DNA from: an uncultured Clostridia bacterium
GTDB lineage: Bacteria > Bacillota > Clostridia > Oscillospirales > Oscillospiraceae
NCBI GenBank assembly: GCA_947383645.1
Contig: CANDEH010000002.1
Span: 28,349 to 92,348, forward strand
DNA length: 64,000 bases
Direction of reading: 5' to 3'
Positions 24,188-32,551 of the stretch are shown here, piece by piece. The notes under the pieces are model-generated. The model saw only the letters and a program-made list of their open reading frames with translations. It was not told the origin of the DNA and ran no database searches. Each line of letters begins with the position of its first letter. Position 1 is the first letter of the stretch. Position numbers and translations under genes: made by a program.

Positions 24188-25279
24188 ATGGAAAAGTATC
24201 GCGTAGGCGTCATCGGCGCCACGGGCATGGTAGGGCAGCGGTTCGTGTCCCTGATGGAGAACCACCCCTGGTTCCAGCTGGTGGCGGTAGCGGCCAGCAG
24301 CCGCAGCGCCGGCAAGACCTATGAGGAGGTAGTCAGCAAGCGCTGGGCCATCGGCGGCAGCATTCCCGAGGAGGCCAGGGGCCTGGTGGTGCTGGACGCA
24401 GAGGCCGACGCGGAGAAGCTGGCGGAGCTGGTGGACTTCGTGTTCTGCGCCGTGGATATGAAGAAGGAGGAGATCCGGGCTCTGGAGGAGCGGTACGCCA
24501 AGCTGGAGTGCCCGGTGGTCTCCAACAACAGCGCCAACCGCTGGACCGAGGACGTGCCCATGGTGGTGCCCGAGATCAACGCCGACCACATCAAAATTAT
24601 CGACGCCCAGCGCAGGCGCCTGGGCACCAGGCGGGGTTTTGTGGCCGTGAAGTCCAACTGCTCCCTCCAGTCCTACGTCCCCGCCCTGCACCCGCTGAAG
24701 AAGTACGGCATCGAGCGGGCCCTGGTCTGCACCTACCAGGCCATCTCCGGTGCCGGCAAGACCTTCGAGCGCTGGCCCGAGATGGTGGACAACTGCATCC
24801 CTTACATCGGCGGCGAGGAGGAGAAGAGCGAGCAGGAGCCCCTGAAGCTCTGGGGCCATATCGAGGGCGATAAGATTGTCAAGGCCGACGGTCCCGCCAT
24901 CACCGCCCAGTGCTTCCGCGTGGCCTGCCAGGACGGCCACATGGCCGCCTGCTTTGTGAAGTTTGCTGACGGCAAGGCCCCCTCCATGGAGCAGATCAAG
25001 TCCGACTGGGCCGCCTTCCAGGGCCGGGCCCAGGAGCTGAAGCTCCCCTCCGCCCCCAAGCAGTTCCTCCACTACTTCGAGGAGCCCGACCGCCCCCAGA
25101 CCCGCCTGGACCGGATGCTGGAGAACGGCATGGCCGTCTCCATCGGCCGCCTGCGCCCGGACACCCAATACGACTACAAGTTCGTCTGCCTCAGCCACAA
25201 CACCCTGCGCGGCGCCGCCGGCGGCGCGGTCCTCCTGGCCGAGCTCCTCTGCGCCGAGGGCTACATCACCCGCAAGTAA
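24188..25279 (+). CDS. asd: Aspartate-semialdehyde dehydrogenase
   Basis: Reduces aspartyl phosphate to aspartate semialdehyde, the branch substrate for lysine/diaminopimelate, threonine and methionine. The 363-aa enzyme has the NADP-binding GVIGATGMVGQRF at 7-19 and catalytic Cys158 in VKSNCSLQSYVPALHPL, the form seen in the archaeal/fungal-like subgroup of Asd. ATG 24188 follows TGGGAGGACGAGAGCA; an earlier in-frame ATG at 24143 lacks an RBS. dapA, which uses its product, follows 204 bases downstream after a terminator. Confidence 0.95.
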   Translation: MEKYRVGVIGATGMVGQRFVSLMENHPWFQLVAVAASSRSAGKTYEEVVSKRWAIGGSIPEEARGLVVLDAEADAEKLAELVDFVFCAVDMKKEEIRALEERYAKLECPVVSNNSANRWTEDVPMVVPEINADHIKIIDAQRRRLGTRRGFVAVKSNCSLQSYVPALHPLKKYGIERALVCTYQAISGAGKTFERWPEMVDNCIPYIGGEEEKSEQEPLKLWGHIEGDKIVKADGPAITAQCFRVACQDGHMAACFVKFADGKAPSMEQIKSDWAAFQGRAQELKLPSAPKQFLHYFEEPDRPQTRLDRMLENGMAVSIGRLRPDTQYDYKFVCLSHNTLRGAAGGAVLLAELLCAEGYITRK

Positions 25280-25310
25280 TCCCCCAATTTCCCACAGCAC
25301 CCCACACAAA

Positions 25311-25342
25311 AGAGGACGGAGACAACGCTCCGCCCTCTTTTT
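25311..25342 (+). terminator. Rho-independent terminator after asd
   Basis: AGAGGACGGAG against CTCCGCCCTCT with one A-C mismatch, followed by TTTTT. Confidence 0.82.
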
Positions 25343-25431
25343 ACGTCATTTTTAGGAAAATGGTTGCCGTTTTTCTGCCAGTATGTTACCATATTTATAC
25401 CTTATGTCACCTGCTGCTTTCCGCTTCACTC

Positions 25432-25465
25432 TTATCTCCTATCTACTATCTCCTATCTCATATCT
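25432..25465 (-). repeat. TATCTCCTA tandem repeats upstream of dapA
   Basis: Tandem TATCTCCTATCTACTATCTC-type string; read on the minus strand it is the same TAGGAGATA family as at 14761-14779 and 31002-31050. Confidence 0.6.
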
Positions 25466-25483
25466 GAAACTTGGAGGTTTCCC

Positions 25484-26392
25484 ATGACAAACGCCCCTCT
25501 CTTCACCGGCTCCGCCGCTGCCATCATCACCCCCTTTACCAGGGACACTGTGGACTATCCCGCCCTGGGCCGCCTGCTCACCTTCCAGCTGGAGAGCGGC
25601 ACTGACGCCATTGTGGTCTGCGGCACCACCGGCGAGGCGGCCACCATGTCCTACATCGAGCGGATGCGCACCATCGAGTACACCGTACGCCATGTGGACG
25701 GCCGGGTGCCGGTGATTGCCGGCACCGGATCCAACAACACGGAGAATGCCCTCACGCTGTCCCGGGACGCGGCCTCTGCCGGCGTGGACGGCGTGCTGGT
25801 GGTAACGCCCTACTACAACAAGGCCACCCAAGCGGGGCTGACGGCCCACTACCGCACCATTGCCGACAAGCTCGACCTGCCCATGATCCTCTACGACGTG
25901 CCCTCCCGCACCGGCGTCACCGTGGCGCCGGAGACCTACCTGACCCTCTCCAAGCACCCCAACATCGTGGGCGTGAAGGAGGCCAGCGGCAGCTTCGCCC
26001 AGATCCAGAAGACACGGGAGCTCTGCGGCGACAGCTTTGCCATCTGGTCCGGCAACGACGAGGATACCGCCGCAGTGTGCATGCTGGGGGGCAGCGGCGT
26101 CATCAGCGTGGCGGCCAACGTGCTCCCCCGGGAGATGCACGAACTGACAGAGGCCTGCCGGCGGAACGACTATGCCGAGGCGGGACGGCTGCAGCTGAAG
26201 CTGCGCAGACTGATCGAGGTGCTGTTCTGCGAGGTAAACCCGATTCCGGTAAAAACCGCAATGTACCTGATGGGGTACTGCGAGGAGATTTTGCGGCTGC
26301 CCCTTTACAAAATGAGCCATGAGCACCGGGAGGTGCTGGAGAAGACACTGAAGGAGTACGGCGTAGCGGTTTTCGGCGGTGCGGCCCTTTAA
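25484..26392 (+). CDS. dapA: 4-hydroxy-tetrahydrodipicolinate synthase
   Basis: Condenses aspartate semialdehyde with pyruvate, first committed step to diaminopimelate and lysine. The 302-aa TIM barrel has CGTTGEAATMS at the substrate loop, YDVPSRTG with the proton-relay Tyr, and Schiff-base Lys165 in GVKEASGSF. ATG 25484 follows TTGGAGGTTTCCC; the open frame upstream to 25364 is low-complexity repeat. Pairs functionally with asd directly upstream. Confidence 0.96.
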   Translation: MTNAPLFTGSAAAIITPFTRDTVDYPALGRLLTFQLESGTDAIVVCGTTGEAATMSYIERMRTIEYTVRHVDGRVPVIAGTGSNNTENALTLSRDAASAGVDGVLVVTPYYNKATQAGLTAHYRTIADKLDLPMILYDVPSRTGVTVAPETYLTLSKHPNIVGVKEASGSFAQIQKTRELCGDSFAIWSGNDEDTAAVCMLGGSGVISVAANVLPREMHELTEACRRNDYAEAGRLQLKLRRLIEVLFCEVNPIPVKTAMYLMGYCEEILRLPLYKMSHEHREVLEKTLKEYGVAVFGGAAL

Positions 26393-26486
26393 CTGTTGCG
26401 GCAATGTGGAGCAGGACGCAGTCTGTCCGGTCGAGCTGGTGATACCCTGCTGAAAAGTATACAAGAATATTTTTGAAAACGTATGG

Positions 26487-26528
26487 CTGAGAGCCGGTTC
26501 TCCTCCACAGAGGAGAACCGGCTCTCAG
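26487..26528. other. Perfect 19-bp hairpin
   Basis: CTGAGAGCCGGTTCTCCTC pairs with GAGGAGAACCGGCTCTCAG around CACA. Very stable, but no T run on either side. It may end dapA transcripts by another route or be a small RNA or repeat element. Confidence 0.6.
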
Positions 26529-26738
26529 CGCAGCCTGTCAAAAAAGCCGGCAGAGTAGGATTGCGGCTCAGGCACAGGCGACAAATTGCGGGAATCGGGA
26601 GAAAACAGGTTGCAACAAGACGGAAGTCGCCGGGAGGAGCAGTCAGAGAGGACTATGCAGATACCGTCTGTTTCTACCGACGGCACATACCTTTGGAAGG
26701 AAACACACATTTATCCCCGATCCCTGCTAATCTGCCAC

Positions 26739-26767
26739 TTGAAATGCCTTTGATTATCCTGTATAAT
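26739..26767 (+). promoter_or_regulatory. Sigma-A promoter of leuS
   Basis: TTGAAA 26739-26744 and TATAAT 26762-26767 with 17-base spacer; leuS starts 70 bases downstream. Confidence 0.85.
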
Positions 26768-26836
26768 ACAACAGATTGCAGCAGAAGAGGCCCGGAGGGC
26801 CTCTCTCAATACAGAAAACAGAAAGTGTGATGGTTT

Positions 26837-29254
26837 ATGAAGTACGATTTTGCCGCCATTGAGCGGAAGTGGCAGGAGCGGTGGCGGGAGGAGAAGACCT
26901 TCGCCGCCGTCACCGGCCGGACGGACAAGCCCAAATTCTACGGGCTGGTGGAGTTCCCCTACCCCTCGGGCAACGGTCTCCACGTGGGCCACGCCCGGCC
27001 CTATACCGCCATGGACGTGGTGGCCCGGAAGAAGCGGATGGACGGGTACAACGTGCTCTTCCCCATCGGCTTCGACGCCTTCGGCCTGCCCACGGAGAAC
27101 TACGCCATCAAAAACCACATCCACCCCGCCAAGGTCACAAAGGACAACATCGCAAACTTCACCAAGCAGCTGCACATGCTGGGCTACTCCTTCGACTGGG
27201 ACCGGGTGGTGGACACCACCGACCCCAGCTACTACAAGTGGACCCAGTGGATCTTCCTCCAGCTCTACAAGAAGGGCCTGGCCTACAAGACCTCCATGCC
27301 CGTGAACTGGTGCACCTCCTGCAAGTGCGTCCTGGCCAACGAGGAGGTGGTGGAGGGCGTCTGCGAGCGGTGCGGCAGCGCCGTGGTCCGCAAGGAGAAG
27401 AGCCAGTGGATGCTGAAGATCACCCAGTACGCCGACCGGCTCATCGACGACCTGGAGGACTTAAACTTCATCGAGCGGGTAAAGATCCAGCAGCGCAACT
27501 GGATCGGCCGGTCCGAGGGCCTGGAGGTGGACTTTAAGATGTCCACCGGCGACACCATGACCGTCTACACCACCCGTGGCGACACCCTCTACGGCGTCAC
27601 CTACATGGTCCTCTCCCCGGAGCACCCGGTGCTGGAGCAGTGGAAGACCGCCATCGCCAACTGGGATGAGGTGCGCTCCTACCAGGAGGCCGCCGCCCGG
27701 AAATCGGACTTCGAGCGCAGCGAGCTCAACAAGGACAAGACCGGCGTCTGCCTCCAGGGGGTCACCGCCATCAACCCGGCCAATGGGGCCGAGGTGCCCG
27801 TGTTCGTCTCCGACTACGTGCTCATGGGCTACGGCACCGGCGCCGTCATGGGCGTCCCCGGCCACGACCAGCGGGACTGGGAGTTCGCCACCAAGTTCGG
27901 CCTGCCCATCATCGAGGTGGTGAAGGGCGGCGACATCACAAAAGAAGCGTTCGCCCTGAAGGACGACACCGGCATCATGGTGAACTCCGGCTTTATGAAC
28001 GGCATGACCGTGAAGGACGCCATCCCCGCTATGAAGGACTACGCCGTAAAGCAGGGCTTCGGCCGTCTCAAGACCAACTTCAAGCTCCGGGACTGGGTGT
28101 TCTCCCGCCAGCGGTACTGGGGAGAGCCCATCCCCATGATCTGGTGCGACAAGTGCGGCTGGCAGCCGCTGGACGAAAAAGAGCTGCCCCTCCTCCTCCC
28201 CGAGGTGGAGAGCTACGAGCTCACCGACGACGGCGAGAGCCCCCTCAGCAAGATGACCGACTGGGTGAACACCACCTGCCCCTGCTGCGGCGGTCCGGCG
28301 AAGCGGGAGACGGACACCATGCCCCAGTGGGCGGGCTCCAGCTGGTACTTCCTGCGGTACATGGACCCGGAGAACGGCGACGCCATCGCCTCCAAAGAGG
28401 CCCTCGATTACTGGTCCCCGGTGGACTGGTACAACGGCGGCATGGAGCACACCACCCTCCATCTGCTCTACAGCCGGTTCTGGCACAAGTTCCTCTACGA
28501 CATCGGCGTGGTGCCCACCAAAGAGCCCTACGCCAAGCGCACCAGCCACGGCATGATCCTGGGCGAGGGCGGGGAGAAGATGTCCAAGAGCCGGGGCAAC
28601 GTCATCAACCCCAACGACATCATCGAGCAGTACGGCGCGGACACCATGCGCACCTATATCATGTTCATCGGCGACTTTGAGAAGGCCGCCGCCTGGTCCG
28701 CCAACGCAGTGAAGGGCTGCAAGCGCTTCCTGGACCGGGTGTGGAACCTGAGCGAGCTGGAGCACACCGGCGAGGACTACTCCAAGGCCAACGAGGCGGC
28801 GGTGCACAAGGCCATCAAGAAGGTATCCGAGGACATCGAGGCCATGAAGTTCAACACCGCCATCGCCGCCCTGATGGCGCTGGTGAACGACTACTACGCC
28901 AACGGGGCCAGCCGGGGGGACATGAGGGCCCTGCTGCTGATGCTCAGCCCCTTCGCCCCCCACATCTGCGAGGAGATGTGGGAGAACATGGGCTTTCCCG
29001 GCCAGGTGAGCGGCCAGAGCTGGCCGGAGTACGACGAGAGCAAGACCGTGGCGGACACTGTGGAGATGGCCGTCCAGGTAAACGGCAAGCTCCGCGGCAC
29101 CATCCAGGTGGCCCTGGACAGCGACCAGGGGACGGTGGTGGCCGCCGCTCAGGCCAACGAGAAGGTGACCCGGTTTGTGGACGGCATGGAAATTGTGAAG
29201 GTCATTCATGTGCCGAACAAGCTGGTGAACCTGATTGTAAAGCCCAAGAAGTAA
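26837..29254 (+). CDS. leuS: Leucyl-tRNA synthetase
   Basis: Charges tRNA-Leu. The 805-aa class I enzyme has [12 protein letters not shown] at 49-60 (HIGH), a CP1 editing domain in the middle third, the zinc-like CDKCGW segment, KMSKSRGN at 581-588 and a C-terminal tRNA-binding domain ([13 protein letters not shown]). ATG 26837 follows a GAAAGTGTGATGGTTT stretch with a poor RBS, which is notable for an essential gene. Full length. Confidence 0.97.
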   Translation: MKYDFAAIERKWQERWREEKTFAAVTGRTDKPKFYGLVEFPYPSGNGLHVGHARPYTAMDVVARKKRMDGYNVLFPIGFDAFGLPTENYAIKNHIHPAKVTKDNIANFTKQLHMLGYSFDWDRVVDTTDPSYYKWTQWIFLQLYKKGLAYKTSMPVNWCTSCKCVLANEEVVEGVCERCGSAVVRKEKSQWMLKITQYADRLIDDLEDLNFIERVKIQQRNWIGRSEGLEVDFKMSTGDTMTVYTTRGDTLYGVTYMVLSPEHPVLEQWKTAIANWDEVRSYQEAAARKSDFERSELNKDKTGVCLQGVTAINPANGAEVPVFVSDYVLMGYGTGAVMGVPGHDQRDWEFATKFGLPIIEVVKGGDITKEAFALKDDTGIMVNSGFMNGMTVKDAIPAMKDYAVKQGFGRLKTNFKLRDWVFSRQRYWGEPIPMIWCDKCGWQPLDEKELPLLLPEVESYELTDDGESPLSKMTDWVNTTCPCCGGPAKRETDTMPQWAGSSWYFLRYMDPENGDAIASKEALDYWSPVDWYNGGMEHTTLHLLYSRFWHKFLYDIGVVPTKEPYAKRTSHGMILGEGGEKMSKSRGNVINPNDIIEQYGADTMRTYIMFIGDFEKAAAWSANAVKGCKRFLDRVWNLSELEHTGEDYSKANEAAVHKAIKKVSEDIEAMKFNTAIAALMALVNDYYANGASRGDMRALLLMLSPFAPHICEEMWENMGFPGQVSGQSWPEYDESKTVADTVEMAVQVNGKLRGTIQVALDSDQGTVVAAAQANEKVTRFVDGMEIVKVIHVPNKLVNLIVKPKK

Positions 29255-29261
29255 CGCTATA

Positions 29262-29287
29262 CGGCGGCCCGGTTCCCCGGGCCGCCG
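29262..29287 (+). terminator. GC hairpin after leuS
   Basis: CGGCGGCCCGG pairs with CCGGGCCGCCG around TTCC. The following bases are CTGCTTATAAC, so the T run is weak. Confidence 0.55.
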
Positions 29288-29412
29288 CTGCTTATAACAG
29301 GCAAACACACAGTTTGTAGAAATTTTCAAAACATGTGTGACAGGGTACGCCCTCTCCCCCCGAATAGATCGCGTTTCACCAGGAGCGCCAACTGTCCGTG
29401 CCGAAGTTTTGA

Positions 29413-29441
29413 TTGACAGGGTGGAAGCGATAGGGTATCCT
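29413..29441 (+). promoter_or_regulatory. Sigma-A promoter of the LysR gene
   Basis: TTGACA 29413-29418 and TATCCT 29436-29441, spacer 17. Confidence 0.75.
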
Positions 29442-29512
29442 ATATCTGAATATGGCGCGTGCAGAGAATGGCCAATCCCCACATGCCGTGGCGGCGGAAA
29501 GGAGAGGCTCAG

Positions 29513-30457
29513 ATGAAGCTGGAGCAGATTGAACAGGCCATCATGGTGGCAAAAACAAGGTCTATCAGTATGGCTGCGGAGAGTCTCTTTATCTCTCAGC
29601 CCAATCTCTCCCTCTCCATCAAAAAACTGGAGGAGGAGATCGGCTACCCTATTTTCGAGCGGACCAACAAGGGCGTGGAGGTGACGCCCCTGGGACAGAA
29701 TTTTATTGACCTGGCCACGCTGATTATGCTGCAGATCCGTCAGCTGCAAAACATTGGCAGTTACGCCGCCCGGAAGAGCCAGCAGCTGCTCTCTGTCGCG
29801 CATATGCACTACCGCTATGTCAACCACGCGGCGGCGGAGCTGTTCAATAACCACTCCGACCAGGAGCTCCGCCTGGAGATTCACGAGGGTATCCGCAGCC
29901 AGGTGATCGCCATGGTGGAGGACCGGCTCTGCGACGTGGGTCTCATCGGGATGTACAGCCACTTTCACAAGATCACCATTAAGCAGCTGGAGACCAAGGG
30001 CATCCAGTACTTTCGCCTCTGCTCCAGCCCGGTGACGGTGCTGATAGGGAAGGGGAACCCCCTCTACCATGCCGACGTGAGGGAGGTTACCCTGGATATG
30101 ATGAGGGAGTTCCCCCTGGTCATCTTCGACGAGGTGGAGCTGGGTCCCTATACCTCCATTTGGGACACGCTGGGTCTGGACAGCCAGATCACCCGCGTGG
30201 TGGTCAGCGAGCGGGCGACCCTGTGTGATATGCTGGACAAGACCCCCTGCTACTCCATCGGAGCCACCAACCTGATGGCCTACCAGAATACCGACTACTA
30301 CGCTGATCGCCGGGCCCTTCGGCTGAAGGACTGCGCAATCACCGGGGAGATCGGGTGGATCAAGCGCACGGACACCGCCCTCGGCGATCTGGTGGCGGAG
30401 TTTTTGCAGATTGTATCCTCCTATTTCACCGTTATGAACGGCGTGATGCCGCTTTAG
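29513..30457 (+). CDS. LysR family transcriptional regulator
   Basis: 314-aa LysR protein: N-terminal winged helix (MKLEQIEQAIMVAKTRSISM, SQPNLSLSIKKLEEEIGYPI) in the first 60 residues and a periplasmic-binding-like effector domain after it (VAHMHYRYVNHAAAELF onward). ATG 29513 follows GAAAGGAGAGGCTCAG. No divergent partner gene lies upstream (leuS ends before it on the same strand), so its target is unclear; the C_GCAxxG_C_C gene downstream is a candidate. Effector unknown. Confidence 0.92.
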   Translation: MKLEQIEQAIMVAKTRSISMAAESLFISQPNLSLSIKKLEEEIGYPIFERTNKGVEVTPLGQNFIDLATLIMLQIRQLQNIGSYAARKSQQLLSVAHMHYRYVNHAAAELFNNHSDQELRLEIHEGIRSQVIAMVEDRLCDVGLIGMYSHFHKITIKQLETKGIQYFRLCSSPVTVLIGKGNPLYHADVREVTLDMMREFPLVIFDEVELGPYTSIWDTLGLDSQITRVVVSERATLCDMLDKTPCYSIGATNLMAYQNTDYYADRRALRLKDCAITGEIGWIKRTDTALGDLVAEFLQIVSSYFTVMNGVMPL

Positions 30458-30563
30458 AGGCGGCAATTGAGGCTTTAGCAAGGCAGGGGAATCCTTGCCG
30501 TTATCAACAGAAACAGAGAACAGGCCCCGCCTGAAAACCGGGGCGGAACAGGGAGGAAACACT

Positions 30564-31019
30564 ATGAATCGAGCACAGAGAGCGGTGGAGCTCCACGCTA
30601 ACGGGGCCAACTGCGGCCAGGCAATTGTCTGCGCCTTTTCCGACATAACAGGTCTCAGCGAGGAGCTGGGCATGAAGGTCTGCGGTGCGTTCGGCGGCGG
30701 CTTTCGCTGCGGAGAGATCTGCGGCGCTGTCAGCGGCGCGGGGGTTGTGCTGGGTGTTCTCTACCCCCACTCGGAGATCCGGGATATGAAGGCCAAGTCC
30801 TTTGTCTCCAAGAAGATGATGGAGTTCGAGCGCCGCTTTCTGGAGCGTTTCCCGGCCCTCCGCTGCCGGGACATCCGGGATCTGCCGGTAAATCTGGAGG
30901 CCAGCCCCACAGCCAAGCGGATGGAGGTCGGCCGGTCCTGCGCGGTGTACATCGCGGCGGCGGCGGAGATTTTGGAGGAAATGATTGCGGAGAGTGAGGA
31001 GATGGGAGATAAGAGATAG
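30564..31019 (+). CDS. C_GCAxxG_C_C family redox protein
   Basis: 151-aa member of the C_GCAxxG_C_C family (often called split-soret-like cytochrome). The conserved Cys/Gly pattern is seen in GANCGQAIVCAF (C17, C23), KVCGAFGGGFRCGEICGAVS (C40, C49, C53) and SCAVYI near the C-terminus. Such proteins are suspected to bind metal or act in redox; the role is unproven. GGGAGGAAACACT precedes ATG 30564. The last codons (GDKR) lie in the TAGGAGATA repeat, so the original C-terminus may have been altered by it. Confidence 0.85.
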   Translation: MNRAQRAVELHANGANCGQAIVCAFSDITGLSEELGMKVCGAFGGGFRCGEICGAVSGAGVVLGVLYPHSEIRDMKAKSFVSKKMMEFERRFLERFPALRCRDIRDLPVNLEASPTAKRMEVGRSCAVYIAAAAEILEEMIAESEEMGDKR

Positions 31020-31050
31020 GAGATAAAAGATAGGAGATAAAAGATAGGAG
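31002..31050 (+). repeat. Tandem GATAGGAGATAAAA repeats
   Basis: Three to four imperfect copies of AGATAGGAGATAAA, overlapping the stop codon of the gene before it. Same family as 14761-14779 and, inverted, 25432-25465. Confidence 0.65.
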
Positions 31051-31053
31051 TGA

Positions 31054-31242
31054 ATGTGTCCAGCTCCGCTGGATGTATCCGTACTGCCGGTTAACGAGTT
31101 CCTGATGAGCGCTGCCCAATACGCCATCGGCAGCTGGATCGACTCGCCGGGCCACTTCCAGCCCATAATCAACACAGGATGTGGCTGTATCGGTGTCGGC
31201 GTGACCCAGCACGACGGCATAACTTGTTTATCGGGGTATTAG
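31054..31242 (+). pseudogene. Fragment of a CAP/SCP-domain protein gene
   Basis: The frame reads MSAAQYAIGSWIDSPGHFQP and then INTGCGCIGVGVTQHDG. The pattern W-x-x-S-P-G-H, then I-N, then I-G-V-G-V is the signature of the C-terminal half of a CAP (SCP/PR-1-like) extracellular domain. The N-terminal half with its signal and active-site His/Glu is missing and the frame ends soon after the motif, so this is a decayed remnant. No RBS is convincing at the frame start. Confidence 0.6.
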
Positions 31243-31281
31243 GCCGCGCTAATTTATGCGTGCAAGCGAATAACAATCGGT

Positions 31282-31316
31282 AAGGGCCGTCCAGCTTCCT
31301 GAACGGCCCTTTTTTG
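31282..31316 (+). terminator. Rho-independent terminator
   Basis: AAGGGCCGT pairs with ACGGCCCTT around a 12-base loop and continues into TTTTT. It isolates the cas locus from the genes to its left. Confidence 0.88.
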
Positions 31317-31888
31317 GGTAATAGAAAACAGAGTCCAGGCAGGAGATATGATGCCTGAAAACACATCGCATAGCAGAAAACAAAGAATGAATCCCCTCTG
31401 TTGGTCCAAATAAGATTCAGGCCCGCTCTTTGTGAAATGATATGAGGTGCAGTATAATAGCCGCAGGGCGGCCATTATACTTTGATTTGCACTTTTTTCT
31501 GTCCCTTGCGGGGCAACCGAAAAACTGTCTCAGTATACCATTCCAGCTTTGCTTTCATGGTATACTTACATAAAATAGCGCGGACAAAGGGAAAAGGCAA
31601 ATTGCATCTGACACAATTCAATGCGGCAATTATCGAGGGGAACCCCCTGTAGGCCGGATTACGCGGCCCTGCTGTTGTGGATTTGAGAGCTTTTTCCGGA
31701 AAGGGAGGTTGAATGTGTGGCGCAGGTATTGCAATCCGGCCACAAACAGGAACCGCTGCCCCGTTTGTGGCTCCAATAGGGAAGATACTGATGCCCCGGC
31801 AGCGGAAGCCGTAGATAAATAGAAGCGGTAATCACACTTTCTGTCAGCGTTACCGTTCCTAAGTCAAAAAGCGAAAGGAGTGAACGCC
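31317..31888. other. Upstream region of the cas operon
   Basis: No gene is supported in these 570 bases; the usual first gene of a type I-C operon, cas3, is not here. Visible elements are the promoter with inverted repeat (31532-31576) and a hairpin GCCACAAAC 31739-31747 with GTTTGTGGC 31763-31771. A 300-base untranslated leader would precede cas5c if the promoter call is right. Confidence 0.6.
31532..31576 (+). promoter_or_regulatory. Putative cas operon promoter with operator-like inverted repeat
   Basis: AGTATACCAT (31532-31541) and ATGGTATACT (31557-31566) form a perfect 10-bp inverted repeat. A possible promoter, TTGCTT 31549-31554 and TAAAAT 31571-31576 with 16 bases between, places the right arm in its spacer. 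A repressor of cas transcription could bind here; the promoter itself is a moderate match. Confidence 0.5.
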
Positions 31889-32551
31889 ATGCCGATTTCA
31901 TTGGAGGTCTGGGGAGACTTCGCCTGTTTTACTCGTCCGGAGATGAAGACGGAGCGGGTCAGCTACGATGTGATGACGCCGTCCGCAGCCAGGGGACTGC
32001 TGGAATCCATCTATTGGCACCCCGGTATGTGCTGGATTATCGACCGGATTCATGTCTGTGCCCCCATCCGCTTTACCAACCTGCGGCGAAATGAGGTGAA
32101 ATCCACCGTCAGTGCCCGAACGGCACGAACCGTGATGGAGCGGGGGAGGGGAGAGCTGTATCTGGATACCTCCCACGACATCCAGCAGCGGGCGGCCATG
32201 CTGCTGCGGGACGTGCGCTATGTCATCGACGCCCATTTTACCATCACGGATCAGGCGGCGGCCAGCGACAACACCGGAAAATTCCAGGACATTATCAAGC
32301 GGCGGATACGGCGGGGACAGTTTTTCAGCCAGCCCTATCTGGGGTGCCGGGAATTTCCTGCCCATTTCAGAGCATGTGAGGCGCTGCCCCCCTGCCCGGA
32401 GGAACTGCAAGGCGTGCGGGAGCTTGGGTACATGCTCTGGGATCTGGACTACTCAGCCCTGAACAACATCACTCCGCTCTTTTTCCGGGCGGCGCTTCGG
32501 GACGGAGTTCTGGAGGTCCCCTCCCGGAACAGCGGGGAGGTGATCGGATGA
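31889..32551 (+). CDS. cas5c: Type I-C CRISPR Cas5 (pre-crRNA endonuclease)
   Basis: In type I-C, Cas5 replaces Cas6: it cuts pre-crRNA at the repeat hairpin and stays on the 5' handle of the crRNA in Cascade. The 220-aa protein shows the I-C start LEVWGDFACFTRPEMKTERV and SYDVMTPSAARGLLESIYWH, the glycine-free Cas5d form. ATG 31889 lies eight bases after GAAAGGAG; the GTG at 31880 abuts the RBS and is rejected. Overlaps cas8c by ATGA. First gene of the operon here, since cas3 is displaced. Confidence 0.95.
   Translation: MPISLEVWGDFACFTRPEMKTERVSYDVMTPSAARGLLESIYWHPGMCWIIDRIHVCAPIRFTNLRRNEVKSTVSARTARTVMERGRGELYLDTSHDIQQRAAMLLRDVRYVIDAHFTITDQAAASDNTGKFQDIIKRRIRRGQFFSQPYLGCREFPAHFRACEALPPCPEELQGVRELGYMLWDLDYSALNNITPLFFRAALRDGVLEVPSRNSGEVIG

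Larger units (their letters stand above)
26393..26836. other. Intergenic leader before leuS
   Basis: No gene is supported. It contains a 19-bp perfect hairpin at 26487-26528, the leuS promoter at 26739-26767 and a small hairpin at 26786-26804 (AGAGGCCC/GGGCCTCT). No leucine T-box could be found, unlike tyrS in this window: the T-box sequence GGTGGTACCGCG is absent. Confidence 0.6.

Noticed and set aside
26393..26836. Possible leucine T-box before leuS
   Set aside because: No GGTGGTACCGCG T-box, no specifier stem and no antiterminator pair could be found.
27461..30673. 1070-codon open frame on the minus strand
   Set aside because: It is a shadow of leuS and the LysR gene, caused by high GC at third positions; the plus-strand proteins are unmistakable.
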